Assembly: GCF_013408665.1 (NCBI RefSeq) | Contig: NZ_JACCCL010000001.1 | Location: 1,751,136-1,815,135, forward strand | Length of the DNA stretch: 64,000 bases | DNA from: Sporosarcina sp. JAI121 | GTDB taxonomy: Bacteria > Bacillota > Bacilli > Bacillales_A > Planococcaceae | Direction of reading: 5' to 3' | Part shown: in pieces, positions 18,554 through 27,775 of the stretch | Layout of the letters: the number at the start of each line of letters is the position of its first letter | How positions within the stretch are numbered: position 1 is the first letter of the stretch | Position numbers and translations under genes: made by a program | Notes under the pieces: generated by a model | Database searches by the model: none | What the model was told of the DNA's origin: nothing | The model's input: the letters and a program-made list of their open reading frames with translations, nothing else

Positions 18554-19105
18554 TTAGTTAATGACTTCTGCACCTAACGTATTTTTAAAATGGGCAAGTG
18601 CCCAGTCATGTCCCGCTTGATTGAAGCTCGCAACTCCCTGTTCGTGAATAACGATTTTAAACCCTTTGTTGTAAGCATCTACTGCTGTATGAAGAATACA
18701 GATATCCGTACAAACCCCTACAAGATGAAGTTCTTGTATACCGCGTTCGCGCAATTTAATCTCAAGGTCTGTTCCTGCAAATGCTGAAAATCGTGTTTTG
18801 TCCGACCATAAAACGTTGTCTTTTTCTATGTTTGCTTGATAGAGGTTATTTAAATCATTGTATAATTCACGGCCCATTGTATTTTCGATATTGTGCGGTG
18901 GAAATTGTTTAGATTCCGGATGATACGTGTCGTCTTCTTTATGCAAATCGATGGAGAAAACCACCAAGTCTTTATTCTCAATGAATGTTTTAGTTACGTT
19001 ACAAATATAAGGCAATAATTTCTGCCCCGGTTCCCCGCATGTTAATTTACTTTCAGGCGCAACAAAATCGTATGTGTAATCAATGTTGAGCAGTGCTTTC
19101 TTCAT
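18554..19105 (-). CDS. pncA: Nicotinamidase
   Basis: 183 aa isochorismatase-fold enzyme deamidating nicotinamide to nicotinate, the entry step of bacterial NAD salvage. The catalytic triad is readable: Asp9 (LLNIDYTYDF), Lys103 (DKTRFSAF) and Cys136 (TDICILHT). A cis-peptide-type segment VGVCTDI precedes the Cys. It sits between the NrtR-like regulator (23-nt gap) and the NadD-like gene, so the operon covers regulator, nicotinate production and adenylylation; the nicotinate phosphoribosyltransferase (pncB) is not in the window. Confidence 0.92.
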   Translation of the reverse strand: MKKALLNIDYTYDFVAPESKLTCGEPGQKLLPYICNVTKTFIENKDLVVFSIDLHKEDDTYHPESKQFPPHNIENTMGRELYNDLNNLYQANIEKDNVLWSDKTRFSAFAGTDLEIKLRERGIQELHLVGVCTDICILHTAVDAYNKGFKIVIHEQGVASFNQAGHDWALAHFKNTLGAEVIN

Positions 19106-19128
19106 AGTAAAACCTCCCGTAAAAAATT

Positions 19129-19905
19129 TTAGTACCTTGCTGTGTAGATTGGTTTTACAACATCTACATCTATAAATTCATAGAGCTGTGCGGGTGATTT
19201 TGAAGTTCTTTGTGTTTTACTGCCCGCAACAGCCTGGATGAACGGCAACGTTTTTATCTTCCTGGCAAAACTTTGATCGCTCGAAATTGAAGAATCCTTT
19301 GTTACGGTCAGTAAAAGAGCTTGGAGTTCTGAGTAGGTGAAGTGTTTCGGTAAAAAGTTCTGCGCGACAGTTGTTTGAAGTAAGTCATTTGTAATTTTGT
19401 GAATAGCGTCTTTTATAATATCGCGGTGATCGAAAGCTAAATCCAGTTTCAGTACTTCGTCTATTGAAAACAAAGCAACCTCTGCTGCGTCATCGCTAGC
19501 GTTTCGTTTCGATAAAGTGTGTTCTGGAACAATAGCATAATGTGCATTCGTTATAATCCAACCCCGCGGATCCCTGCCCGGCTTGTCGTACACGCTGAAG
19601 TGCTTGATATGAAGACCCTTCACACCAGTTTCTTCTACCAGTTCCCTTTCTGCAGCTTCATAACCAGACTCATCATCTTGAACGAATCCCCCTGGCAAAG
19701 CCCATTTACCTGATTCAATGTTTGTTTGTCCTTCCGCGTTCATCAAAGCCCGTTTAATGAGCATAAGTTTCAATGTCATTTTCGGAGGTGTGAACTCAGC
19801 TAGTTGGTGGGAAGTAATGGTGAATACTGCAATGTCTGAAGTATATCCGTCGGGTGTGCGAAATAGGTTGCTATCGTATTGGTTTAGTGCTTCTTGGTTT
19901 GACAC
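19129..19905 (-). CDS. nrtR: NrtR-like Nudix-HTH regulator of NAD metabolism
   Basis: 258 aa from GTG 19905, which has AGGGGG 9 nt upstream. The N-terminal Nudix domain carries a complete Nudix box (GGFVQDDES... REL VEETGV); a C-terminal segment of about 80 residues (FTYSELQALLLTV, then an Arg/Lys-rich stretch, KSPAQLYEF) fits the winged-helix DNA-binding domain of NrtR. NrtR proteins bind ADP-ribose and derepress NAD genes. The intact Nudix box means hydrolase activity could be retained, unlike many family members. Its position as first gene of the pncA operon, with palindromes around its promoter, supports autoregulation. Confidence 0.82.
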   Translation of the reverse strand: MSNQEALNQYDSNLFRTPDGYTSDIAVFTITSHQLAEFTPPKMTLKLMLIKRALMNAEGQTNIESGKWALPGGFVQDDESGYEAAERELVEETGVKGLHIKHFSVYDKPGRDPRGWIITNAHYAIVPEHTLSKRNASDDAAEVALFSIDEVLKLDLAFDHRDIIKDAIHKITNDLLQTTVAQNFLPKHFTYSELQALLLTVTKDSSISSDQSFARKIKTLPFIQAVAGSKTQRTSKSPAQLYEFIDVDVVKPIYTARY

Positions 19906-19942
19906 GTGGTGGAGCCCCCTCAACAATTAATGCCCTTCAAAC

Positions 19943-19957
19943 TTAACAACTTGTTAA
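19943..19957. promoter_or_regulatory. Candidate operator palindrome downstream of nrtR promoter
   Basis: TTAACAA-C-TTGTTAA is a perfect 7+7 inverted repeat placed just after the expected transcription start, where a bound repressor would block elongation or initiation. A second palindrome, CAACTAGTTG (19995-20004), overlaps the -35. Which protein binds is inferred. Confidence 0.55.
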
Positions 19958-19968
19958 TCATTTACCAC

Positions 19969-19997
19969 ATCATATGCTCAATTATCACAAAAGTCAA
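19969..19997 (-). promoter_or_regulatory. Sigma-A promoter of nrtR-pncA-nadD operon
   Basis: TTGACT (minus strand, 19997-19992) and TATGAT (19974-19969) with exactly 17 bp between them, about 60 nt before the nrtR start. Confidence 0.8.
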
Positions 19998-20092
19998 CTA
20001 GTTGGTTAAAGTTATACAACAACTCCATTGAACATGATTCACCCGAGATATATGGTGAATTAGCTGGGTGGGAAGGTTGTATGCTGAATGAC

Positions 20093-20135
20093 AAAGAAAA
20101 GACCCTCCATCATACGCGGACGAAGTGTCTTTTTC
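20093..20135 (-). terminator. Probable terminator of nadBCA
   Basis: On the minus strand, AAAGACACTTC and GGAGGGTCTTT pair imperfectly around a GC-containing loop and are followed by TCTTTTCTTTG, just downstream of the nadA stop. Confidence 0.5.
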
Positions 20136-20142
20136 TCTTACC

Positions 20143-21252
20143 TTATGCTCTTTCCAACATCCTTTCAAGTGCACCGATAGCATACTGTGACGTTTCTGCA
20201 TCGACTTCAATCACATTTACTTCCTCTCCATTGACAATGCTTTCCAAACTCCACAGCAGATGCGGAAGATCGATACGATTCATTGTTAAACATGGACACA
20301 TTCGCGGATTGAGCGAAATGATGTGTTTGTCTGGATGTTTGCGGATTAGACGATTGACTAGATTCATTTCTGTCCCAATCGCCCATTTACTTCCCGGTAA
20401 CGCGTTCTCGATTGCGTCGATAATATATTTCGTTGAACCATTATCATCTGCAAGAGCGACAATCTCACGTGAACATTCTGGGTGAACAATGATGCGCATA
20501 TCAGAATTATTCGTGCGGACCTCTTCGATATTTTTAACAGTGAAGTTTTCATGGACGGAACAATGCCCTTTCCATAAAATCACTTTAACGTCTTCAAAAT
20601 TCCCATCATACTCGAGTTTGTCATGAATCGGATCCCATACAGCCATCTGCTCAAGTGAAACCCCGATATCATAGGCTGTATTTCTGCCCAAATGCTGATC
20701 CGGTAAAAACAAAATGCGCTCCTTTTGTGTAAACGCCCATTTCACCATCTTATGTGCGTTGGAGGACGTTACAGTTGCACCGCCGTTTTTACCAACGAAA
20801 GCTTTAATGGCTGCTGTCGAGTTGACATATGTCAATGGTACAATAGTTTCTCCGAACATTTTTTCTAACGCTGTCCACGCGCGGTCTGTCTGAAATATGT
20901 CGGCCATATCGGCCATTGAGCAACCTGCACGCATGTCGGGTAAGTATACTTTCTGATGCTCACTTGTTAAAATATCGGCTGTTTCTGCCATAAAATGAAC
21001 ACCGCAAAATACGATATGCTCCGCTTGTTCATTATCCGCACAGAGCTGTGCAAGTTGAAGTGAATCGCCAGATATATCGGCAAACCGAATCACTTCATCT
21101 TTTTGGTAATGATGCCCCGGAATAAATAGCTTATCGCCAAGTTTCTTTTTAATTTCAAGAATACGTGTTTCCATTTGTTCACGTTTCAAATTTCGATAAG
21201 TTTCGGGTAAAGTACCACTCTTTTTTTCCTCAAAGTACTGCAAAAACGACAT
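20143..21252 (-). CDS. nadA: Quinolinate synthase
   Basis: 369 aa 4Fe-4S enzyme that condenses iminoaspartate with dihydroxyacetone phosphate to quinolinate. The candidate cluster ligands lie in FCGVHFM, HPECSRE and the C-terminal [19 protein letters not shown] near the N-terminus is the substrate-binding segment. ATG 21252 follows GGAGGG by 7 nt; the upstream in-frame ATG at 21267 overlaps the nadC stop and lacks a ribosome site. It is the third gene of nadB-nadC-nadA. Confidence 0.95.
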   Translation of the reverse strand: MSFLQYFEEKKSGTLPETYRNLKREQMETRILEIKKKLGDKLFIPGHHYQKDEVIRFADISGDSLQLAQLCADNEQAEHIVFCGVHFMAETADILTSEHQKVYLPDMRAGCSMADMADIFQTDRAWTALEKMFGETIVPLTYVNSTAAIKAFVGKNGGATVTSSNAHKMVKWAFTQKERILFLPDQHLGRNTAYDIGVSLEQMAVWDPIHDKLEYDGNFEDVKVILWKGHCSVHENFTVKNIEEVRTNNSDMRIIVHPECSREIVALADDNGSTKYIIDAIENALPGSKWAIGTEMNLVNRLIRKHPDKHIISLNPRMCPCLTMNRIDLPHLLWSLESIVNGEEVNVIEVDAETSQYAIGALERMLERA

Positions 21253-21266
21253 GTCCAATCCCTCCA

Positions 21267-22109
21267 TTAATGAGCATTTATAGATACATTTGCGCTAATA
21301 TCTAACGCTTTAACTGAATGTGTTAGATAGCCTAATGAAATATAATCCACACCCGATTCCGCATAAGCATTGATGGTTTCATCCGTAATCATCCCGGACG
21401 CTTCTGTAATGATTGATTCCGGAACTGACTTTCTCCATTCCTTAATTATTTCGGGCGTACAATTATCAAACATAATAATATCCACTTTTGCATCTACGGC
21501 TTCCTGCAATTGCTCGAATGATTCAATTTCCACTTCGATTTTCACGGTATGTCCGAGTGCAACCCTAACTGTTTCAACTGCTTTTGTAATAGACCCAGCG
21601 AATGCGAGATGATTGTCTTTCAACATAACTGCATCGAATAGTCCATTACGGTGATTAAACCCACCACCGGTGCGCACAGCATATTTATCAAGCATACGTA
21701 AACCGGGAACTGTTTTCCGTGTGTCGACTACTTTTGTACCTGTACCGCTGATTTTCTTCATAACCCGATTTGTTTCCGTTGCAATAGCGCTCATCCGCTG
21801 AATCAGGTTTAAAATAACCCTCTCACTTTTCAACAAACTACTGACTGGTCCTGATGCTGTTGCAATAACGGTTCCTTCTCCAATCGGATCTCCATCTTTC
21901 ACATGACAAATGACTGTTGAAGCAGGATCAACAACTTTCAGTCCATATTCAATGACTTTGCTTCCACAAAAAATACCACCCATTTTTGCTATGATAGTCA
22001 ATTCGCCCATTTGGGTCTCTGAAAATAATAAATCACTGGATAGATCACCGTCACCGATGTCTTCTATATAGAAATGTTCAAGCATAGATTTCAACTTGAT
22101 TGTGTTCAT
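21267..22109 (-). CDS. nadC: Nicotinate-nucleotide pyrophosphorylase (quinolinate phosphoribosyltransferase)
   Basis: 280 aa. It decarboxylates quinolinate and couples it to PRPP, giving NaMN. Typical motifs are [12 protein letters not shown], the PRPP-binding [10 protein letters not shown] with [18 protein letters not shown], and IMFDNCTPE. The start overlaps nadB by 32 nt and has GGAG 7 nt upstream, so expression is coupled. Confidence 0.96.
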   Translation of the reverse strand: MNTIKLKSMLEHFYIEDIGDGDLSSDLLFSETQMGELTIIAKMGGIFCGSKVIEYGLKVVDPASTVICHVKDGDPIGEGTVIATASGPVSSLLKSERVILNLIQRMSAIATETNRVMKKISGTGTKVVDTRKTVPGLRMLDKYAVRTGGGFNHRNGLFDAVMLKDNHLAFAGSITKAVETVRVALGHTVKIEVEIESFEQLQEAVDAKVDIIMFDNCTPEIIKEWRKSVPESIITEASGMITDETINAYAESGVDYISLGYLTHSVKALDISANVSINAH

Positions 22110-23670
22110 GTTTCCGCTCCCTCATTTCGATTCCTATTTTCGATTGAACAATATGGAGTTTTGCCCATTGTTCGTCTTCATCGGGATAATCTACCCGGTT
22201 ATGTGCGCCCCTGCTTTCCGTTCGCAGCAATGCCCCTGTCGTGATCAATTTCGCAACTTGTAGCATGAACAGTCGCTGGATTTGTGCAATGCTCCTGTCA
22301 TCAAGGTGCAGGTCTGCTAAGCACGGCTGCTCAAAGCGATCCAGCCAATTAGCCAACTGCTGTAGTTCCGTTTTTGTTCTAATGATGCCTGCTTTAGCCA
22401 TCATTTCCTCACGTAGATCGTCTATTTCAGGCAATGTTACATAAATTGAAGGTTGCCTGGTAGTCAAATCTCTATGTACCGGTTGTTTCCGATTCATTTT
22501 TGACAGTCCATTCAAATACGCAGCTAATTTTTCTCCGTAATGAAGCGCTTCTAATAAGGAGTTGCTAGCGAGACGATTAGCACCGTGAACGCCCGTAGAA
22601 GCTGTTTCTCCTATGGCATATAACCCTTCAACTGACGTTTTCCCGATTGAATCTACGGCAATCCCACCCATAAGGAAATGACAACCTGTTGCGACAGGGA
22701 GTTTCCCATTTTCTAATGAAACACCGTTTGCCTGACACAATGTTGTAATTGTTGGGAATTTGTGCTCAAATCGACTAATCATACTAATATCCAAATAGAC
22801 ATCTCTTCCTACAACCCGTCGTTGAAACATTTCCTTCGCTACTATATGTCGCGGTGCAAGATCTTCCTGTGGATGTATCCCTTTCATAATCAAAGACCCG
22901 TATTCATTTACGAGTTTCGCCCCTTCGCCGCGAACCGCTTCCGATATCAATCCCTCAGTTTTCCCGTTGATATACAACAATGTCGGGTGGAATTGGATGA
23001 ATTCCATATCCTTTACTTCTGCCCCTGCGCGGTAGGCAAGTGCAATTCCATCTCCAGTGACAGTAGGATCATTCGAGGTAAATGAATATAATCCGCCTAT
23101 TCCGCCTGTTGCCAGTACGATATGGTCGCCGTAATAGGTTTCATTATGCCCAAACTGGTCTTTCGCTTTGACACCGATACATGACTTCGTTAAAGGATGA
23201 ATAATCAATTCATACACGAAACGATTTTCTATTATTTCAACATTTTCTTCAAGTGAGGCGATAAGATTCTCTACGACATGTTTACCAGTCGCATCTCCTC
23301 CACAATGAACAATCCGGTTTAGGCTATGTGCGCCTTCCAATCCAAGGGAAAGCTGTCCAATTGAATCTGTATCGAACTGAACTCCTTTTCTAATCAAAGA
23401 TTGAATTAGTGAAGAACCGTTTTCGACAAGTTCCTGTACTTCTGCTTCGTTATGGAAATGACAGCCTGCCACAATTGTATCTGTGTAATGGGAAACCGAT
23501 GTATCCTCACTCCCTATCGCTGCGGAAATTCCTCCTTGAGCACGATAAGAATTACTGGAACGTTTCATAGATTTTGTGATAATGAGTATTCGAGAGTCGT
23601 TTTTCATTTCATTAGCCAACTGCAGCGCGGAAATTCCGTTTCCTACAATAATGCAATTGTATAAGCTCAC
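22078..23670 (-). CDS. nadB: L-aspartate oxidase
   Basis: 530 aa flavoprotein oxidising aspartate to iminoaspartate, the first step of de novo NAD synthesis. The FAD site IIVGNGISALQLA opens the protein; SYRAQGGISAA, HFHPTLLY-type segment EFIQFHPTLLY, APRHIVAKE and HGANRLASNSLLE are conserved landmarks of the aspartate oxidase/fumarate reductase group. GTG start after GGGGGG. The segment after about residue 430 is the usual helical C-terminal domain. First gene of the operon, divergent from nifS-niaR. Confidence 0.95.
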   Translation of the reverse strand: MSLYNCIIVGNGISALQLANEMKNDSRILIITKSMKRSSNSYRAQGGISAAIGSEDTSVSHYTDTIVAGCHFHNEAEVQELVENGSSLIQSLIRKGVQFDTDSIGQLSLGLEGAHSLNRIVHCGGDATGKHVVENLIASLEENVEIIENRFVYELIIHPLTKSCIGVKAKDQFGHNETYYGDHIVLATGGIGGLYSFTSNDPTVTGDGIALAYRAGAEVKDMEFIQFHPTLLYINGKTEGLISEAVRGEGAKLVNEYGSLIMKGIHPQEDLAPRHIVAKEMFQRRVVGRDVYLDISMISRFEHKFPTITTLCQANGVSLENGKLPVATGCHFLMGGIAVDSIGKTSVEGLYAIGETASTGVHGANRLASNSLLEALHYGEKLAAYLNGLSKMNRKQPVHRDLTTRQPSIYVTLPEIDDLREEMMAKAGIIRTKTELQQLANWLDRFEQPCLADLHLDDRSIAQIQRLFMLQVAKLITTGALLRTESRGAHNRVDYPDEDEQWAKLHIVQSKIGIEMRERKHEHNQVEIYA

Positions 23671-23689
23671 CCTTATCCCCCCAACAACG

Positions 23690-23745
23690 ATATGTGTCTT
23701 GACATCTATCTTTACATATTAAACGAACTATGACAAGATGAATTT
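23690..23745. promoter_or_regulatory. Divergent nadB / nifS-niaR control region
   Basis: This short spacer must drive both directions. It contains CTTGACAT (23698-23705) and ATGACAAG (23730-23737), an inverted repeat with one mismatch that would suit a dimeric repressor; NiaR, encoded at 24956, is the expected candidate from B. subtilis. On the minus strand TTGTCA and TAAAGA lie 16 bp apart as a possible nadB promoter. The nifS promoter is less clear. Confidence 0.55.
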
Positions 23746-23769
23746 ATTAGTTAATTGGAGGAATCTATC

Positions 23770-24930
23770 ATGCATTATTTCGACTATGCAGCCACCACAC
23801 CGTTGCATCCGGATGCAGCATACGTCTACGGGAAACTTTCACAGGAATGTTACGGAAATACAAATAGCTTGCATGAAATTGGCGGAGAAGCGCAAAACTT
23901 GCTGACATTATGCCGCAAAGAAATCGCAGAACTGTTAGGAGTGAATGCAGCCGGTATCTATTTCACTTCAGGCGGTACAGAGAGCAATGTACTTTCAATC
24001 ATCTCGCTAGCTAAGGCAAATCGGCATAACGGCACCCATATCGTCATATCAGCGGGTGAGCATCCTTCTGTAGATTCTGCACTGGAATATTTGAAAGAGG
24101 ATGGATTTACAGTATCAGTTGTTCCATTTGATGATAACGGCCGAGTCAATCTTGATTTATTCAAAAAAACACTTCAAAACGATACGATATTGGTCAGCGT
24201 CCAGCATATCAATCCTGAAATAGGTACAATTCAACCTCTTGAACAGATTGCCGAATTAATTGACGGTCGCACTACCCTTCTCCATAGTGACTGCGTTCAA
24301 TCATTCGGTAAGTTGGATATTAGACCAATCGCAAAAATTGTTGACAGCTTAACAGTTTCCAGCCACAAAGTGTATGGTCCAAAAGGTGTCGGTGCAGTTT
24401 ACATCAATCCGCGGCAACGAATTGCTTCTGTCTTTCCAGGAGTTGTTCATGAATCGGGATTCAGGGGCGGTACCGTTAATGTTCCGGGAATAGCTGCATT
24501 TGTAACTTCCGCCAAACGGTGCTCGAGAAATGCCTATGAAGTTGAAAAATACGCCTATTTCCGGGTGCTTTTGCTGAATGAATTAAAAAAATATCCAGAG
24601 ATATTTACAATCTATGAATCAAAAAATACTACCTATCAACTTCCTCAAATTATTGGACTGGGTGTGAGAAATTTAGAAGGACAACTTATGATGCTTGAGC
24701 TAAATCGGCTCGGTTTTGCGGTATCTACCGGAAGTGCATGCCAAATTGGTCAACAGCATGCTTCAAAAGCAATGATGGCCTTGAGGGTTGATCCACAAAA
24801 GGCAAAGGAATTTTTCCGGATTTCTATAGGGGCCAGCACAACCGCTGAAACAGTATCGGAGTTGACTAGCTCACTTTTCAAAGTTGTGGAACAATTCAAT
24901 GGGAAATATTTCGCTCCTGATATATGGTAA
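23770..24930 (+). CDS. nifS: Cysteine desulfurase, NAD-operon type
   Basis: 386 aa PLP enzyme that mobilises sulfur from cysteine. The PLP Lys is in SSHKVYGPKG, the persulfide Cys in STGSACQIGQ. ATG 23770 is chosen because GGAGG lies 8 nt upstream; the in-frame TTG at 23755 has none. Lying opposite nadBCA as in B. subtilis, it most likely builds the 4Fe-4S cluster of quinolinate synthase. Followed after 25 nt by the NiaR repressor gene. Confidence 0.93.
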   Translation: MHYFDYAATTPLHPDAAYVYGKLSQECYGNTNSLHEIGGEAQNLLTLCRKEIAELLGVNAAGIYFTSGGTESNVLSIISLAKANRHNGTHIVISAGEHPSVDSALEYLKEDGFTVSVVPFDDNGRVNLDLFKKTLQNDTILVSVQHINPEIGTIQPLEQIAELIDGRTTLLHSDCVQSFGKLDIRPIAKIVDSLTVSSHKVYGPKGVGAVYINPRQRIASVFPGVVHESGFRGGTVNVPGIAAFVTSAKRCSRNAYEVEKYAYFRVLLLNELKKYPEIFTIYESKNTTYQLPQIIGLGVRNLEGQLMMLELNRLGFAVSTGSACQIGQQHASKAMMALRVDPQKAKEFFRISIGASTTAETVSELTSSLFKVVEQFNGKYFAPDIW

Positions 24931-24955
24931 TATAGCTTTGTGGGGAGGTAATACG

Positions 24956-25495
24956 ATGAATGAGAAAGAGAAGCTACTAGGAGACGACCGACGACAACTT
25001 ATCCTTGAAACCTTACAAACATCCGATAAACCCATATCAGGGAGAACGTTCGGAGAAATGACAAACGTCAGTAGGCAAGTGATTGTCGGAGATATAACAT
25101 TACTGAAAGCAAAGAACGAACCTATTATCGCAACAAGCCAGGGTTACATATATATGCATGCACAAACGGAACCTGGAAGAATTGAAAAAACAATTGTTTG
25201 CAGACATACGCCAGAACAAACACTGGATGAACTGAATATGCTTGTTGATAACGGTGTTACTGTCAAGGATGTCAAAATCGAGCATCCTGTGTATGGCGAT
25301 TTGAGTGCCTCAATAATGGTATCAAATCGAAATGAAGTGAAGGAATTCATCAAACGCATCAGAGAATCCGACGCCGTTTACTTATCAAAGTTGACGGAAG
25401 ACGGCATCCATCTTCACACGATTCTTGCGGAGAATGAAGAGCAAATAAAAAATGCTGAAGAAGCATTAAAAAAAGCGGATATCCTCGTCGAATGA
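24956..25495 (+). CDS. niaR: Transcriptional repressor of NAD biosynthesis (3H domain)
   Basis: 179 aa (YrxA/NiaR). An N-terminal winged HTH (RRQLILETLQTSDKPISGRTFGEMTNVSRQVIVGDI) is followed by the 3H domain with its three conserved His regions: CRHTPEQ, IEHPVYGD and IHLHTI. Family members repress nadBCA and nifS-niaR when nicotinate is bound. ATG 24956 has GGGGAGG upstream. The gene ends in a strong convergent terminator. Confidence 0.93.
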   Translation: MNEKEKLLGDDRRQLILETLQTSDKPISGRTFGEMTNVSRQVIVGDITLLKAKNEPIIATSQGYIYMHAQTEPGRIEKTIVCRHTPEQTLDELNMLVDNGVTVKDVKIEHPVYGDLSASIMVSNRNEVKEFIKRIRESDAVYLSKLTEDGIHLHTILAENEEQIKNAEEALKKADILVE

Positions 25496-25511
25496 CGTGA
25501 TATCCGCTTTT
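25471..25511. terminator. Bidirectional terminator between niaR and yitT-like gene
   Basis: Perfect 13-bp stem AAAAGCGGATATC / GATATCCGCTTTT. The left arm is within the end of niaR. Confidence 0.85.
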
Positions 25512-25514
25512 CCA

Positions 25515-26375
25515 CTATTTGTTAACTACTTCGCCTTCTCTTCTAAAGAAGCCGAAAATCCCGACTGTTTGAACAATGTTTGTAAAGGCATTTGGGTCAA
25601 CCTCTTTAATTATCGTTTCCAGATCATACAGTTCATAGCGCGTGATGACTAGATACATCATGTTTTTATCTTCCTTACTATACGCCCCTTTAGCTGGGAT
25701 GATTGTTATACCACGCACCATTTTTCGATGGATGGCATGTTGCAATTCTTCCGCTTTGACTGTAACAATCATGGCAGTCACTTTTTCATGACGCGTATGG
25801 ATAGTATCGATAACCGCTGTCGTAACATAAAGTGCTAACATGGTATATAAAGCATTTTCTGGTTCATACAAAATACCTGCCATAACAATAATAAGACCGT
25901 TTAGAAGTAAAAAGTAAGTTCCAATCGGTTTATCTTGCAAGCGTGATAAGACCATGGCGACGATATCCATCCCGCCAGTTGATGCGCCTAGCTTCAAAGA
26001 TAATCCGACACCGACACCGCCTATTACGCCCCCGACCACTGCATTCAAAATAATATCTTCAGAAACAGAAATTACAGGCAAAAGTTCTAAAAATAGAGTT
26101 GCAAAAATAACTGAAACAATACTATAGATAGTAAATCCTTTTCCTACTTTAAACCATCCTAAAATAAAAACAGGAATATTGAATACTAACAATAGTACTC
26201 CTGTACTGATAGTAAAACCTAGGTAATCTTCGAACAAACTGGAGGTCAACTGTGCGGCTCCAGTGAATCCGCTCGCATATACATTTGCGCTAATTAAAAA
26301 GAAGTTAAGCGATATCGCGAGTAATAAAGAACTAAAAATAACAACCAAAATACGCTTTGCTTCAATAAAAAACAT
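25515..26375 (-). CDS. YitT-family membrane protein (DUF161/DUF2179)
   Basis: 286 aa from ATG 26375, which follows GGAGG; the ATG at 26390 precedes that ribosome site. About five to six hydrophobic segments in the first 190 residues make up the YitT membrane domain, with the conserved GGxGVGLSLKxGASTGGMD loop. The C-terminal roughly 90 residues form the soluble DUF2179 domain (RGITIIPAKGAYS). Families of this type are common in Bacillota and mostly of unknown function. It is not coupled to neighbours. Confidence 0.85.
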   Translation of the reverse strand: MFFIEAKRILVVIFSSLLLAISLNFFLISANVYASGFTGAAQLTSSLFEDYLGFTISTGVLLLVFNIPVFILGWFKVGKGFTIYSIVSVIFATLFLELLPVISVSEDIILNAVVGGVIGGVGVGLSLKLGASTGGMDIVAMVLSRLQDKPIGTYFLLLNGLIIVMAGILYEPENALYTMLALYVTTAVIDTIHTRHEKVTAMIVTVKAEELQHAIHRKMVRGITIIPAKGAYSKEDKNMMYLVITRYELYDLETIIKEVDPNAFTNIVQTVGIFGFFRREGEVVNK

Positions 26376-26616
26376 AGAAACCTCCAGCATGCAATTTTTT
26401 AAGAACTCTTTTCAACCAAGTGACAACGATATCATTAATAAATGGAAATAGCTCTTTTTCCCATTATTTTCTTCACTTATTTTTTAAAAACTATATAGGT
26501 TTAAATTGGAAACTTCATTGAATCCGCTACTGCGCTTAGTTTCATTTAGTTCTTCATTTATTTAACATAAATACCTTGTCTTCTGAAATATGCAGAGGAT
26601 AACTATATCTTACCCT

Positions 26617-27306
26617 TTATAGTAAAATCCAAGCCATAACCGGTCCTACAATCGAACCGATCAGTGCGGATAGCGTCATAGCGATTGAGCTATAAGAAGC
26701 TTCCTCTTCGCCGTATTCGATTGCTTTCGAAGTACCTAGCGCGTGAGCCGCAGCCCCCAACCCAATTCCCCGGCCGATTGTTGTATCGATGCGGAGCCAT
26801 TTCATGAACATCGGACCGATAATTATGCCCGTAAAGCCGGCAATCATGACAAACGCAATGGTTAATGAAGTAATTCCGCCCAATGATGCTGAAATTTGTA
26901 TAGCTATAGGCGTAGTAATCGATTTTGGCAATATTGAATAGATGATTTCTTCTGAGAATCCAACTAAATTCGTGAAAAGTATTCCGCTAGTCATTCCGAC
27001 AAAAACGCCCAACACAACACCGACTAGAATCGCTAGCATATTTTGTTTTATTAGTTCTCTCTGTTTATATAGCGGAATAGCTAATGCTACAATGGCGGGT
27101 CCCAAGAAAAGATCCACCCATTTTCCGCCCAGCATATATGTTTCATAGGGAACTTTGAAAACGACTAAAACGAGAATAATTCCAACAGTCGTGGTCAATA
27201 TGGGAAGTAGGAATGCTTTACGGTATTTAAAATGCATGAAATTCATCACTAAATAAGTGGCGATTGTCACCATGAAAAAAAGGATTGATACCATTAGTAT
27301 TCTCAT
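26617..27306 (-). CDS. lrgB: LrgB/CidB-family membrane protein
   Basis: 229 aa with about six to seven TM segments. Motifs AIQISASLGG and GLGAAAHALGTSKA are characteristic of LrgB. The ATG overlaps the lrgA stop by 4 nt. LrgA-LrgB pairs were first linked to murein hydrolase control; the B. subtilis homologues (PftA/PftB) move pyruvate across the membrane. Which role applies here is not visible; no LytSR-type regulator genes are next to it. Confidence 0.88.
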   Translation of the reverse strand: MRILMVSILFFMVTIATYLVMNFMHFKYRKAFLLPILTTTVGIILVLVVFKVPYETYMLGGKWVDLFLGPAIVALAIPLYKQRELIKQNMLAILVGVVLGVFVGMTSGILFTNLVGFSEEIIYSILPKSITTPIAIQISASLGGITSLTIAFVMIAGFTGIIIGPMFMKWLRIDTTIGRGIGLGAAAHALGTSKAIEYGEEEASYSSIAMTLSALIGSIVGPVMAWILL

Positions 27307-27680
27307 AGAAGTTCTGCCTCCTTTTCAGCAGACTTCCGAGAAAAGAATTGGCTTACTGTACTCGAAATCCACATCGTCAGCAAAGTACTGATCATCGTAA
27401 TTGGAATCAGCCAAAAGCCTGTACCTGCAAAAACATGCCAATAATTCATGACCCCAACAGTCGCCGGGATAAAATATAACGGTAAGTAGGCCAATAGGAA
27501 GTAAGCGCCCGATTCAATCCATTCGAGGCGATATATTTTCAATGATAGTGCCGCAAGTAACAATAATAGTCCAATAATACTCCCCGAAAGAGGTACATTA
27601 AGTAAATCTTGGAGCCAATTACCGATAAAGACAAAACCATATAAAACAAGAACTTGCAGAACTATTTTTATGTATTTCAT
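27303..27680 (-). CDS. lrgA: LrgA/CidA holin-like membrane protein
   Basis: 125 aa, four TM segments. The NVPLSGSIIGLLLL and YFIPATVGVMNY segments are the LrgA/CidA signature. It is the partner of the overlapping lrgB. GGAGGT precedes the ATG region and a good sigma-A promoter lies about 30 nt upstream. Confidence 0.88.
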   Translation of the reverse strand: MKYIKIVLQVLVLYGFVFIGNWLQDLLNVPLSGSIIGLLLLLAALSLKIYRLEWIESGAYFLLAYLPLYFIPATVGVMNYWHVFAGTGFWLIPITMISTLLTMWISSTVSQFFSRKSAEKEAELL

Positions 27681-27707
27681 AGATAACTATATACCTCCTT
27701 TCGTATC

Positions 27708-27736
27708 AGTATAAAGATATGAAGGTTGAATATCAA
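27708..27736 (-). promoter_or_regulatory. Sigma-A promoter of lrgAB
   Basis: TTGATA (27736-27731) and TATACT (27713-27708) with a 17-bp spacer on the minus strand. Confidence 0.7.
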
Positions 27737-27775
27737 AGGTATAATTGAAACTATGCAAGACCACTATTTTCATAT

